Assembly (NCBI RefSeq): GCF_051967575.1
Contig: NZ_JBQCJW010000003.1
Location: 1 to 64,000, forward strand
Length of the DNA: 64,000 nucleotides
From: Solibacillus silvestris_B
Lineage (GTDB): Bacteria > Bacillota > Bacilli > Bacillales_A > Planococcaceae
Reading direction: 5' to 3'
The notes below the pieces were generated by a model, which saw only the letters and a list, made by a program, of their open reading frames with translations, was not told the origin of the DNA and ran no database searches. Positions within the stretch are counted from its first letter, which is position 1. Every line of letters starts with the position of its first letter. The translations under genes and the position numbers were made by a program. Shown here one piece after another: positions 41,309-49,605 of the stretch.

Positions 41309-41852
41309 GCATCTTCTCCTCTAATGGGAGCAATTCTTCTTTACTTGCACCAAATCCGCGAAGTTTTTCGAGCATTTCAAATGTTAAGGCGAATTTTTCG
41401 TCTTGCAGGAAATCAATTTTTGCCTCGTCGAATGGAATATGCACGACATGGACATTCGCTTTTTCAAGCAGCTCCATTGCATACACATTATTTTTATAAT
41501 CCTTTGCATAATATAAATTCTTTATTCCTGCCTGGATAATCGTTTTTGTGCATGGCAAGCATGGAAAATGCGTCACATAAAGGTCTGCCCCGTTCGCCGG
41601 TGTTCCATATTTTGCACACTGGAGCAAGGCATTTGTTTCAGCATGCACTGTTCGGATACAATGATTGTCGACAACATAGCAGCCTTTTTCTATACAATGC
41701 TCGTCACCGGATATCGAACCATTATACCCACCCGCAATAATGCGTTTTTCCCGTACGATTGTCGCCCCTACAGCAAGACGGGTACATGTGCTTCGTAATG
41801 CAAGTAGATGGCTTTGCGCCATAAAAAATTGATCCCAAGTAATTCGCTCCAT
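41277..41852 (-). CDS. comEB: dCMP deaminase-like protein ComEB
   Basis: A 191-residue zinc-dependent cytidine/deoxycytidylate deaminase-fold protein. Zinc ligands are in VHAETNAL and PCLPC (HAE and PCxxC). It converts dCMP to dUMP in homologues; its part in competence in B. subtilis is dispensable, and the gene mainly marks the comE operon. It lies between comEA (86 bases upstream) and comEC (32-base overlap). The ribosome-binding site GGGGG is moderate. Length is typical. Confidence 0.94.
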   Translation of the reverse strand: MERITWDQFFMAQSHLLALRSTCTRLAVGATIVREKRIIAGGYNGSISGDEHCIEKGCYVVDNHCIRTVHAETNALLQCAKYGTPANGADLYVTHFPCLPCTKTIIQAGIKNLYYAKDYKNNVYAMELLEKANVHVVHIPFDEAKIDFLQDEKFALTFEMLEKLRGFGASKEELLPLEEKMHALFGKLVQA

Positions 41853-41938
41853 ATGATAACCCCCAAAAAATTAAGTCACTTAACAGTTTATACGTTGTTT
41901 TAATCATTCGCAATGTAAGATTGTTTTGAAACTTCTCT

Positions 41939-42589
41939 TTATTTTACATCAACTAAATCTTTTAACTGTTCGAATGTCTTTTCGCCGATTCCTGTCACCT
42001 GTTTCAAATCTTCTATCACCTGAAAGTTCCCGTTCTCCGTTCGATGCTGAATGATGGCATTCGCTTTTGATGGACCGATGCCAGGTAATTGCGTCAATTC
42101 GGTTTCGGTCGCTTTATTTAAATTAATCTTCCCGGCGCTGTTTCCACCGCTTGCCGAATTTGTTTGGCCAACTTGCAAAAACTGCTCCATCGTTTCAGAA
42201 GCATCTTCGCCGACTTTAGGGATGTAAATGACCATTTCATCGTGAAGTTTTTGCGCATGGTTTATGAGCACAGGATTGGCATCATCCGTATAGCCCCCTG
42301 CTGCTTCAATCGCATCGACAATCCTCTCTTCCTCCGACAATGTATAGACACCCGGATATTTTACTGCACCTTTTACGTCGATAATAATATTTTGAGGTTC
42401 AATCGGGTTTTCATCAGGCTCTTGGGCTGCATTCGGGGCTTCCAATGCAGCAAGTGCCATTTGGTCAATTGTTTCGACCGTAGAATTGTTCGTGGAATCG
42501 TGGATGGAAAATAAATAAATGAATACCGCAACAGCTGCACCCGCCAGGATGATAAGCTGCTTCTTGTACTTCTCCAGAAATGAATGCAC
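41939..42589 (-). CDS. comEA: Competence DNA receptor ComEA
   Basis: ComEA is the membrane-anchored receptor that binds incoming double-stranded DNA outside the cytoplasmic membrane. It has one N-terminal membrane segment (LIILAGAAVAVFIYLFSI), an acidic linker, a SLBB-type oligomerisation domain (IIDVKGAVKYPGVYTLSEEE...), and two C-terminal helix-hairpin-helix motifs (KINLNKATETELTQLPGIGPSKANAI; VIEDLKQVTGIGEKTFEQL). Two GTG codons compete as starts. I prefer 42589, 9 bases after AAAGGGTG; the GTG at 42601 lies within that site. A long inverted repeat covers this ribosome-binding site. Confidence 0.94.
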   Translation of the reverse strand: MHSFLEKYKKQLIILAGAAVAVFIYLFSIHDSTNNSTVETIDQMALAALEAPNAAQEPDENPIEPQNIIIDVKGAVKYPGVYTLSEEERIVDAIEAAGGYTDDANPVLINHAQKLHDEMVIYIPKVGEDASETMEQFLQVGQTNSASGGNSAGKINLNKATETELTQLPGIGPSKANAIIQHRTENGNFQVIEDLKQVTGIGEKTFEQLKDLVDVK

Positions 42590-42601
42590 AGCAAAAAACA
42601 C

Positions 42602-42671
42602 CCTTTCATAAAGAAGGTTTTATATATGGAGCTTACTCCCACTATACAAAGTCTGCTTCTTTATGAAAAGG
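42602..42671 (-). promoter_or_regulatory. Inverted repeat covering the comEA ribosome-binding site
   Basis: On the minus strand CCTTTTCATAAAGAAG (42671-42656) is complementary to CTTCTTTATGAAAGG (42616-42602) apart from one bulged A. The second arm contains the comEA ribosome-binding site. The 39-base loop holds a small hairpin (GGAG-taag-CTCC) and a -10-like TATAGT. It could be an RNA switch on comEA translation, or a DNA operator around the promoter. Confidence 0.55.
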
Positions 42672-42680
42672 TATTTTAGT

Positions 42681-42712
42681 AAAAACCGCTGAAACTTTCT
42701 TTTTCAGCCGTT
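42681..42712 (-). terminator. Terminator of the yqeG-yqeM gene group
   Basis: CGGCTGAAA pairs with TTTCAGCGG around a 7-base loop with one mismatch, then five T on the minus strand, just after yqeM. Confidence 0.7.
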
Positions 42713-42718
42713 ATTTTT

Positions 42719-43456
42719 TCACTTCACTGCACGGATAAAAATGCGTTCGTTTTCATCGGCCGGTTGATCATTCGTCCAATCCGCCGAAACTTCGATTTGC
42801 GAGAAGCCGATTTCCTTCAGCCACTTGACATATTGTTCATATGCAAAAGTGCGCTGGAAATGCTCCTCATCAAAGCGTTCATACAAGCCGTCCTCTGTTT
42901 GTACGAAAAATGTCATTTGATGATATACGGAATGCGGGGCTTCACCGGGCTCAGTATGCCAAACATAGGAGATTTCCCCATCATCATACGTAAACGGGCC
43001 ATCCAAAAAAATCTCGTCCATCTTGAATAAGGAATGCACATCGAAAAATAGTTGGCCACCTTCACGAAGACTTTCAAAAATGCGCTTCAATGTTTCGATT
43101 ACATTTTGCTCCTCTTTCACATAATTAATGGAATCTATCGGAATAATCGCCACATCAAGGTTACTGAAGCCTTCCAGCTCATCCATCGACATTGCAAAAA
43201 GAGGCATCGCAATACCGGCAGCATTCATGCGGGCACTCGCAACGGAAAGCATGTCCTCAGACAAATCGATGCCTGATACATTGTAGCCCGCTTCTTGCAG
43301 CAGCAAAGCGAGCGTTCCAGTGCCGCAGCCAATATCAAGCATGTTTTTATAGCTTTGTGCGGGGGCAAATGATTGAATCCACTCGACATATTCCGCATAC
43401 GGGATATCTGTCATTAATTCGTCATACACTTCCGCAAAACGCTCATAGCTACTCAT
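42719..43456 (-). CDS. yqeM: SAM-dependent methyltransferase YqeM
   Basis: A 245-residue class I methyltransferase: motif I MLDIGCGTGTLALLLQ, the acidic residue after strand 2 in VSGIDLSEDML, and strand 4 DVAIIPIDSINY. The methyl acceptor is unknown. The start was placed at MSSYERFAEVYDELM, matching the family; the 33-codon upstream extension overlaps rsfS in another frame. ATG overlaps the rsfS stop (8 bases). It closes a conserved cluster of ribosome-assembly and cofactor genes upstream of comE. comER, present here in B. subtilis, is not found. Confidence 0.92.
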   Translation of the reverse strand: MSSYERFAEVYDELMTDIPYAEYVEWIQSFAPAQSYKNMLDIGCGTGTLALLLQEAGYNVSGIDLSEDMLSVASARMNAAGIAMPLFAMSMDELEGFSNLDVAIIPIDSINYVKEEQNVIETLKRIFESLREGGQLFFDVHSLFKMDEIFLDGPFTYDDGEISYVWHTEPGEAPHSVYHQMTFFVQTEDGLYERFDEEHFQRTFAYEQYVKWLKEIGFSQIEVSADWTNDQPADENERIFIRAVK

Positions 43457-43802
43457 TGTCCATTTGCGCAGCGTCCAGCTGTGGCGCATCTCCCCATAAA
43501 CGCTCCAGGTTATAGTATGCACGCTCATCTTTGTGGAAAATATGTGCCACCACATCGCCCATGTCGACTAAAATCCAGCGCGCTGTGTCGAAGCCTTCCA
43601 ATTTACGGACATTGTAGCCAGCTTCTTCGGCTTTTTCCTTTATTTCGCGCGCGATTGCTTGCACTTGGCGCTCAGAGCTGCCTTCTGCAATGATGAAGTA
43701 ATCGGCTAACAGGGAAATTCCTTGCATATTTAATGCAACGATATCTTCCCCTCGCTTGTCGTCGATTGCTTTGTACGTAATATTCAATAAAGTATCATTC
43801 AT
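43449..43802 (-). CDS. rsfS: Ribosomal silencing factor RsfS
   Basis: A 117-residue member of the RsfS/YbeB/iojap family, which binds ribosomal protein L14 and blocks subunit joining when nutrients run low. The family core is clear: ADYFIIAEGSSERQVQAIAREIKEKAEEAG and WILVDMGDVVAHIFHKDERAYYNLERLW. It is preceded by yqeK with 6 bases between and overlaps yqeM by 8 bases, so the genes are transcribed together. Confidence 0.95.
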   Translation of the reverse strand: MNDTLLNITYKAIDDKRGEDIVALNMQGISLLADYFIIAEGSSERQVQAIAREIKEKAEEAGYNVRKLEGFDTARWILVDMGDVVAHIFHKDERAYYNLERLWGDAPQLDAAQMDNE

Positions 43803-43808
43803 GTATGT

Positions 43809-44369
43809 TTATTCCTCTCTCATTAAACTGTTGTAGCACTCGATTGAAACGGGGTAAATCGCCTGCTGAGACGCCACCAAAAAGCTGATTGTATGTGTGA
43901 TGCATGCGCGGAATGCATCATTTAAACTGATGTCCGCGAACGCCCTTAGCTCATCTACACCAGGGAACTTGCGATTCTGCTCAATCATATCCGCCACAAA
44001 AATAATCTTTTCGAATGCCGTCATATCCGCCCGTCCAGTTGTATGGTATCGTATCGCATTCAATATCGCGGAATCGTCAATTTGAAATTCCGTTTCGGCA
44101 ATCCATGCACCTACCGGACCGTGTAAAATTTCGGCATTCCAGTCAAGCAATCTTGAATCCAATTGTTGCTCCATCACGACTTTTTTCATCCATTCGACAT
44201 CCGCATATTTTGCAATGTCATGTAAAATGGCCGCCACTTCAGCTTTTTTCGGATCTTCTCCATATTGCTCCGCCAAACGGATGGCCGTTTCCATTACACC
44301 TATTGTATGAATATATCGCTTTTCGGGCATGCGGTCTTTAATGGCCGCCAGCATTGTTTGTCGCTCCAT
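43809..44369 (-). CDS. yqeK: HD-domain Ap4A hydrolase YqeK
   Basis: A 186-residue HD-family protein. YqeK proteins are symmetrical diadenosine tetraphosphate hydrolases that use an iron centre. Metal ligands are visible: H in RYIHTIGV, HD in AAILHDIAKYA, H in EILHGPVGAW, H in IRYHTTGR, and D in IIFVADMIE. The start at MERQTML follows AAAGGAAGG; the longer frame upstream belongs to nadD in another frame. The start lies 32 bases inside nadD, so translation is coupled. Confidence 0.93.
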   Translation of the reverse strand: MERQTMLAAIKDRMPEKRYIHTIGVMETAIRLAEQYGEDPKKAEVAAILHDIAKYADVEWMKKVVMEQQLDSRLLDWNAEILHGPVGAWIAETEFQIDDSAILNAIRYHTTGRADMTAFEKIIFVADMIEQNRKFPGVDELRAFADISLNDAFRACITHTISFLVASQQAIYPVSIECYNSLMREE

Positions 44370-44931
44370 ACAGACCTTCCTTTCGAATATAATGTTCGAC
44401 AGCAGATGGCAATAAAAAATGCAAGGGCGCCTTTTTTTGCTGTAGACGATCACGAATAAAAGTTGAAGAAAGGTTGATCTCCGGCGCTTCCACCATTTGC
44501 ACATTATACGGGGATTCAGCTTCAGTGCCGGGACGCTTCACTCCAACAAATGTAACAAGTTCCATCAATTCATCAATCCGGTGCCATGTATGCAATGTAT
44601 CGATCATGTCTCCGCCGATGATGAAATAAAACTCGGTATTCGGCTCACGCTCGCGCATCGCTTGCATCGTATCGAATGTATACGATACGCCGCCACGCTC
44701 AATTTCGAATGTCTCCGCTTTGAAATATGGAATATCGGCAATCGCCAATTCTACCATCAATAAACGCTGTAAATTCGTAGCGGAGGCCGAAATGTCCTTA
44801 TGCGGGGGTTTTGCATTCGGCATAAAGCGGACTTCCGCCAAATCGAGTGCTGCATATACTTCATTTGCCATTATTAAATGCCCTATATGCGGTGGATTGA
44901 ATGTTCCGCCAAAAAGACCGACTTTCTTCAT
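44338..44931 (-). CDS. nadD: Nicotinate-nucleotide adenylyltransferase
   Basis: NadD makes deamido-NAD from nicotinate mononucleotide and ATP. It has 197 residues with the nucleotidyltransferase motif GGTFNPPHIGHL (residues 8-19) and the second motif ISSTFIRDRL-like NLSSTFIRDRLQQ near the C-terminus; FIIGGDMIDTLHTWH is the typical middle segment. It lies between yqeI (11 bases upstream) and yqeK (32-base overlap), the usual Firmicute arrangement. Confidence 0.96.
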   Translation of the reverse strand: MKKVGLFGGTFNPPHIGHLIMANEVYAALDLAEVRFMPNAKPPHKDISASATNLQRLLMVELAIADIPYFKAETFEIERGGVSYTFDTMQAMREREPNTEFYFIIGGDMIDTLHTWHRIDELMELVTFVGVKRPGTEAESPYNVQMVEAPEINLSSTFIRDRLQQKKAPLHFLLPSAVEHYIRKEGLYGATNNAGGH

Positions 44932-44942
44932 TTTACTTCACC

Positions 44943-45248
44943 TTATTTCGTAGCTACTTTTGGTAATACGATTTTTTTGTTGTTGCGTGATTCCTTATAT
45001 AAAACAACTGTTAATCCGATCAATTGGACCAATTCCGCCCGTGTGCCGGCAGCCAGTGCTTCTGCAACGGTGTTTTTATCTTCTTCACAGTTATCTAAAA
45101 TGCGTACTTTAATAAGCTCGCGTACTTCCAGTACATCGCGTAATTGTGCAAGCATTGCATCATTTACCCCGCCTTTGCCGACTTGGAAAATCGGATCTAA
45201 ATGATGTGCCTCTGCACGTAAAAAACGTTTTTGTTTACCTGTTAACAT
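44943..45248 (-). CDS. yqeI: RNA-binding protein YqeI (YhbY/CRM domain)
   Basis: A 101-residue CRM-domain protein that associates with pre-50S ribosomal particles. The core LTGKQKRFLRAEAHHLDPIFQVGKGGV with its conserved GxxG-like loop and ELIKVRILDNCEEDK is intact. Two ATG codons are possible: 45248 (MLTGKQ, matching the B. subtilis start) and 45257 (MNFMLT), which overlaps the aroE stop as ATGA but is only 3 bases after GGAGG. I use 45248. The ribosome-binding site is encoded in the last codons of aroE. Confidence 0.93.
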   Translation of the reverse strand: MLTGKQKRFLRAEAHHLDPIFQVGKGGVNDAMLAQLRDVLEVRELIKVRILDNCEEDKNTVAEALAAGTRAELVQLIGLTVVLYKESRNNKKIVLPKVATK

Positions 45249-45253
45249 AAAAT

Positions 45254-46084
45254 TCATTTTCCTCCTAATTGCGCCGTTAAACGTGCAATCATTGCATTTG
45301 TATTTGGGTAATTGCCTAGCCAATGTTCATAGGCAATTGCACCTTGATGCACGAACATGCCCAATCCATTGACGATTGCCGCCCCTTTTTGCTCAGCCGC
45401 CTGCAAAAATGGCGTCATTAATGGATTATACACAATATCTGCAGCAATTGCGCCTGCCGGGAACTTTTCAAGAGAAAATGGCAGCGCAAAATCGCCTGTT
45501 GCCATTCCTGCAGGTGTTGTTTGTATAAAAATCTGAAATGCGGACAAGCTTTGTTCTGCTTGCTGCAGCGACATTGCCCGGCCTGCATTCATTTCATCTG
45601 TAATTTGCTGGGCTTTCTCAATTGTGCGGTTCGCAATCGTAATGTTCGTGTAGCCTTCCATTTGCAGGGAAAAGGCGATACCGCGTGCTGCACCACCTGC
45701 CCCGATTATTAAAACAGCCTCATTGCGTTTTTTTGTGCCGATCGCTTCTTCCAATGATTTGACAAAGCCTGGGCCGTCTGTATTATAGCCTTTTAGCTTG
45801 CCTTCTGCAGTATGGACAACAGTATTAACCGCGCCCATTTTTGCAGCAAGTCCGTCCAGTTCATCCAAAAAAGGAATGATCGTTTGCTTATGCGGGATTG
45901 TGACATTCCAGCCGCTTGCGCCCAGCAGTTTGAGCGATGCCACAGCTTGTTGTATATGTTCTGGCTTTACATGCATTGGAATATACGTCGCATCCACATT
46001 CTCTTCTTCATACCATGCATTGTGCATTTCCGGAGATTTTGATTGTGCAATCGGATCTCCAATAACCGCAAACCACTTTTTCAT
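45254..46084 (-). CDS. aroE: Shikimate dehydrogenase
   Basis: AroE reduces 3-dehydroshikimate to shikimate with NADPH in aromatic amino-acid synthesis. It has 276 residues. Substrate loop GDPIAQSKSPEMHN, catalytic lysine in NVTIPHKQTIIP, the Rossmann loop IIGAGGAARGIAF and the NADP-type NRTIEKA are present. The start at MKKWFAVIGDP follows GAGGGA; a nine-codon longer start is less likely. It is flanked by yqeH and yqeI, as in B. subtilis (where it is called aroD). Confidence 0.96.
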   Translation of the reverse strand: MKKWFAVIGDPIAQSKSPEMHNAWYEEENVDATYIPMHVKPEHIQQAVASLKLLGASGWNVTIPHKQTIIPFLDELDGLAAKMGAVNTVVHTAEGKLKGYNTDGPGFVKSLEEAIGTKKRNEAVLIIGAGGAARGIAFSLQMEGYTNITIANRTIEKAQQITDEMNAGRAMSLQQAEQSLSAFQIFIQTTPAGMATGDFALPFSLEKFPAGAIAADIVYNPLMTPFLQAAEQKGAAIVNGLGMFVHQGAIAYEHWLGNYPNTNAMIARLTAQLGGK

Positions 46085-46187
46085 CGACAATTCCCTCTTT
46101 CCTGCTACCATTCATTCCCTGAAGTGTATCCACTAACTACTTCAGATGATCAAATATCCTCCTGTTCTAGATGAAGAGACCGTTCTA

Positions 46188-47291
46188 TTAAATCAGCGAC
46201 GGCCGGATGAATACTTCTACTCCTTTTGGTGCGTGTGCTGCTACGACAACATTGGCATGCTGTACTGTAATCCAGCCCAATCCTGAAATGACTACATCAG
46301 TTTTTGGTTCCTTGATCGAGAACTCGTGACGTACTAATGGTGGCAACTGATCGATATGTTTAGACGTTGGCGGTGCCAGTAATTCACCTTTATGTTCTTC
46401 ATATAATTGATCTGCACGCTCCAGTTTCGTACGGTGAATCGGCAAATCATTGGCGATATGAACCGTAAATGCTGAACGTTCGCCTTGAATGAAGTCAAAA
46501 CGGGCAAGTGCGCCGATAAACAATGTTTGCCCGGGATTTTGCTGATATACTTTCGGCTTGATTTCTTTTTTCGGCATAATGTATTTTAATTCGCTTGAGT
46601 CAATATGGTGTGCCATTTGGTGATGGTTAATAATTCCCGGCGTATCATATAAGGACGTACCGTCATCCAGCGGAATCCCGATCATATCCAATGTTGTGCC
46701 CGGGAAATGGGATGTCGTAATGATTTCCCCCTCACCTGTCGCCTGCTTAATAATGCGATTGATGAACGTCGATTTCCCTACATTTGTACAGCCTACTACA
46801 TACACATCCTTGCCGTTGCGGTACTCCTCAATCGCGCCGACAACTTCCTCCATGCCCATTCCTTTATGCGCGGAGACAAGCTTTACATCGATTGGCTTTA
46901 ATCCCAGCGCTTTCGCTTCACGCTTCAGCCAGTTTACAACTTTCTTTTCCTTTACCGATTTCGGCAAAAGATCTGCTTTATTTGCTACTAGAAGCACGGG
47001 ATTATTTCCGACGAAGCGGTGTAAACCCGGCAACCAGCTGCCGTTAAAATCAAAAATATCAACGATTTTCACGATGAGGCCCTGCTGCTGTCCAAGACCG
47101 TTTAAAATACGCAAAAAATCGTCATCCGTTAAGCTGACTGGTTGAATTTCATTATAATTTTTTAAACGGAAACAGCGTTGGCAAATAATCGTTTCCTTTT
47201 CCAATGAAGATGCGGGCGCATATCCTAATGCATTTTTATCTTCTGTTTGAATCACTGTTCCACAGCCAATACATTGTGGCATTTCATTCAT
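46188..47291 (-). CDS. yqeH: Ribosome-assembly GTPase YqeH
   Basis: A 367-residue circularly permuted GTPase needed for 30S subunit assembly. An N-terminal zinc finger (CIGCG...CQRCFRLKNYNE) is followed by G motifs in permuted order: G4 NKADLLP, G5 LVSAHKGMGM, G1 GCTNVGKSTFINR and G3 DTPG. A C-terminal treble-type domain follows. AGGAGGAAAT precedes the ATG. Sits between yqeG and aroE in the conserved cluster. Confidence 0.96.
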   Translation of the reverse strand: MNEMPQCIGCGTVIQTEDKNALGYAPASSLEKETIICQRCFRLKNYNEIQPVSLTDDDFLRILNGLGQQQGLIVKIVDIFDFNGSWLPGLHRFVGNNPVLLVANKADLLPKSVKEKKVVNWLKREAKALGLKPIDVKLVSAHKGMGMEEVVGAIEEYRNGKDVYVVGCTNVGKSTFINRIIKQATGEGEIITTSHFPGTTLDMIGIPLDDGTSLYDTPGIINHHQMAHHIDSSELKYIMPKKEIKPKVYQQNPGQTLFIGALARFDFIQGERSAFTVHIANDLPIHRTKLERADQLYEEHKGELLAPPTSKHIDQLPPLVRHEFSIKEPKTDVVISGLGWITVQHANVVVAAHAPKGVEVFIRPSLI

Positions 47292-47347
47292 TCAATATTT
47301 CCTCCTAACTGCTATTGCATATACATGCAAAATCTCGGGCTACTATA

Positions 47348-47863
47348 CTAGTCTTCCCAAGGATATTGTCCTTTTCGTTTTAAATCATTGTATACACGAC
47401 GTTCCACAAAACGGTTGAATTTTGTGACAAGGCCATCTGAATCAGCAACAGGGCGCACTAAAAACGTATAAAGCTTTTGACGCTTAGCACCCATTACATC
47501 TGTCAGGAGCTGGTCCCCTAGCATGGCAACTTCATGTCGACGGAGACGCAGCTGTACAAGCGCCGCATAATATGCCCCGCCTAAAGGTTTTTTTGCGCGG
47601 TAAATGAACGGGATGCCATGTGGTTCCGCAAACTGACGGACGCGCGCTTCATTATTGTTCGATGCAATAATAATTTTAATGCCTGCCTCGCGCATCATTT
47701 CAAACCATTCGACAAGTTCCTCTGTTGCATCTGCGCGATCCCATTCCACAAGCGTATTGTCCAAATCTGTAATAATGCCTTTAATGCCTAAGCCCTTTAG
47801 CTTTTCAGGTGTAATTTCGTAAACAGTGCGGATAAATTCATTTGGTAATAAAAAGTTATACAA
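47348..47863 (-). CDS. yqeG: HAD-family phosphatase YqeG
   Basis: A 171-residue HAD phosphatase, subfamily IIIA. Motif I is ITDLDNTLVEWD (nucleophile Asp), motif II IIIASNN, motif III lysine in RAKKPLGG and motif IV MLGDQLLTDVMGAKR. The family is related to phosphatidylglycerophosphate phosphatases of organelles (Gep4), but the bacterial substrate is unproven. It starts with TTG (47863), about 9 bases after AGGGG. It is the first gene of the yqeG-yqeM cluster; here psd, not sda, precedes it. Confidence 0.9.
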   Translation of the reverse strand: MYNFLLPNEFIRTVYEITPEKLKGLGIKGIITDLDNTLVEWDRADATEELVEWFEMMREAGIKIIIASNNNEARVRQFAEPHGIPFIYRAKKPLGGAYYAALVQLRLRRHEVAMLGDQLLTDVMGAKRQKLYTFLVRPVADSDGLVTKFNRFVERRVYNDLKRKGQYPWED

Positions 47864-47897
47864 AGCCGTAACCCCTAACTCAAAATTTATTTATTCA

Positions 47898-48680
47898 TTA
47901 TAACATAGTAGCAAAAGCTTCTCCCATTTTTATCTTCGCTGCACTTGTCACATTCTCATTAAATTCAACGGCATTTTGTTCAAATAGCATAACAACCGTC
48001 GAGCCAAACGCAAAATAGCCGATTTCCTCCCCTTTTCTCCACTGTGAGGATGTATTTGTAAGCTCAATTGTGTTCACAAATGTTGCGCCTACTTTAATGA
48101 AAGCCGCACAGAGCTCTTTTTCATAGTTAATTTCGCTAATCATACGATAATTATGACTGATTGGTTTTTTCCCGTATTGTAAGCCCATTTGATTCACAGG
48201 ATAGGATTTTTGCCCGAGGATATACTGGCGGACAATTGTACCATCAATCGGACTATGGATACGATGATAATCTGCTGGACTCAAATAAAAGACAATATAT
48301 TTACCATCGATGTATCGAGCTGCCTTCGCTTCGTTCCCTAATAAATCAACTAGCGAATATGGTTTGTTTTTAACCGTAAATATTTTCCCATCCGAAATAT
48401 TGCCGAATGCCTCTATCTTTGCGTCGACAGGGCTCGCAAAAACATTCGGACGTTTATCTACAGGGCGCACATTGTCCTTCAGCTCCCGTACAAAAAAATC
48501 ATGCAAACTTGTGAATTCTTTTGGAGATTTTGAAACTTCCTGTATATTAATTCCGTATAGTTGACTGTAGCTGCGAATAAAATTTTTACTAATACCCGAT
48601 TGTGCGACAGTTTGCAGAATTTTCGAGGAGAGTTTGCCATTTGAAAGCTCTATCAGATTTTGATATAATTTTTCCTTCAT
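47898..48680 (-). CDS. psd: Phosphatidylserine decarboxylase
   Basis: Psd decarboxylates phosphatidylserine to phosphatidylethanolamine at the membrane. The 260-residue proenzyme has SPVDAKIEAFG, the HRIHSPIDG-type segment YHRIHSPIDGTIV, and the self-cleavage site FGSTVVMLFE, where serine becomes the pyruvoyl group of the alpha chain. It is divergent from pssA, which makes its substrate; the two genes stand back to back across 299 bases. The ribosome-binding site is GGAGG. Confidence 0.95.
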   Translation of the reverse strand: MKEKLYQNLIELSNGKLSSKILQTVAQSGISKNFIRSYSQLYGINIQEVSKSPKEFTSLHDFFVRELKDNVRPVDKRPNVFASPVDAKIEAFGNISDGKIFTVKNKPYSLVDLLGNEAKAARYIDGKYIVFYLSPADYHRIHSPIDGTIVRQYILGQKSYPVNQMGLQYGKKPISHNYRMISEINYEKELCAAFIKVGATFVNTIELTNTSSQWRKGEEIGYFAFGSTVVMLFEQNAVEFNENVTSAAKIKMGEAFATML

Positions 48681-48979
48681 TTTAAGACCTCCAATTTATA
48701 ATGATACGATGATTTTCATTAATTTATTTTATCTGTATAATGTAAAGTCAAACAAACAGGCTCTTTTGGGCATGTCATTAATCCTTCGTCCGCCCTTTGT
48801 CCTGCCTTAAAGCTGAAATCGCAAGTGCCTGCCTGCTAATGTGAGATAACTAAGGAACAAAGATAAATTATATAATGTATAGACGTACAAAGAAAGGTCT
48901 TATTATGAATAAACTATTACCTTTTTTTATTAGAAGAAGTATAATAGAGAATAGCCGATGAGCAAGGGAGTGTTTTCCG
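48681..48979. other. psd-pssA divergent intergenic region
   Basis: It should hold promoters for both genes. A TATAAT at 48948-48953 is a plausible -10 for pssA, though its -35 is poor, and another lies near 48876-48881. An 18-codon open frame (48905-48961, MNKLLPFFIRRSIIENSR) with an AAAGG site ends 18 bases before the pssA ATG. Nothing else was recognised. Confidence 0.4.
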
Positions 48980-49519
48980 ATGTTTCTACTTCAAAAAGTT
49001 GATTCAACATTGAAAAAAATAAAAGCAAATGCTGCAAATATAATTACAATTACGAATATGTCATTTGGTGGGGCTGCTATTATGGCTACATTAAATGAGT
49101 ATTATAGCTATAGTGTACTATTAATTTTTATCGCTGCATTTTTAGATCGTTATGATGGGAAAGTAGCCCGGAAATTTAATCAGGAATCCGAATTAGGAAA
49201 GCAGCTCGATTCAATGGCCGATATTATTTCTTTCGGTGTTGCGCCAGCTCTCTTAATGTATGAAATGGCATTGATGAATGCGGGTGTCACAGGTATGATG
49301 ATGCCAGTGCTATTCATTGCCGCTGGTGCATTGCGGCTGGCCCGTTTTAATGTAATGGACTCTACAGGGTATTTTGTCGGTTTGCCAATTACAGCCGCTG
49401 GTACTTTACTTGCACTTTCTTATTTCTTTACAAATGTATTATCCGAAACATTTTACATGATTTTATTCCCTGTGTTAGCACTGCTGATGGTAAGTACTTT
49501 CACACTGAAAAAGGTGTAA
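48980..49519 (+). CDS. pssA: CDP-diacylglycerol-serine O-phosphatidyltransferase
   Basis: PssA makes phosphatidylserine from CDP-diacylglycerol and serine. The 179-residue membrane protein has the complete CDP-alcohol phosphotransferase signature: D-X2-DG-X2-AR-X8-G-X3-D-X3-D in DRYDGKVARKFNQESELGKQ and the LDSMAD that follows. About six hydrophobic segments follow the family pattern. The ATG is preceded by AAGGGAG. It is divergent from psd, so the two steps to phosphatidylethanolamine are encoded together. It ends at a terminator before sigK. Confidence 0.95.
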   Translation: MFLLQKVDSTLKKIKANAANIITITNMSFGGAAIMATLNEYYSYSVLLIFIAAFLDRYDGKVARKFNQESELGKQLDSMADIISFGVAPALLMYEMALMNAGVTGMMMPVLFIAAGALRLARFNVMDSTGYFVGLPITAAGTLLALSYFFTNVLSETFYMILFPVLALLMVSTFTLKKV

Positions 49520-49549
49520 GAGCTTAATTTTTGCTCTTACACTTTTTTT
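49514..49549 (+). terminator. Terminator of pssA
   Basis: GTGTAAGAGC pairs with GCTCTTACAC around a 9-base loop and a T run follows; the first arm overlaps the pssA stop. Confidence 0.88.
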
Positions 49550-49569
49550 CATTTCAGCGCAAAATTTAT

Positions 49570-49577
49570 CATATACT
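49570..49577 (+). promoter_or_regulatory. Possible mother-cell -10 element of sigK
   Basis: CATATACT matches the SigE/SigK -10 pattern CATANNNT, 29 bases before the sigK start. No convincing -35 was found. Confidence 0.35.
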
Positions 49578-49605
49578 GTCGAAAAGATGAAAGGATGTTG
49601 TATGC

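Noticed and set aside
42609..42677. Pair of ComK boxes upstream of comEA
   Set aside because: AAAA-N5-TTTT-like sequences exist but each has a mismatch and their 43-base separation is not one of the known spacings.
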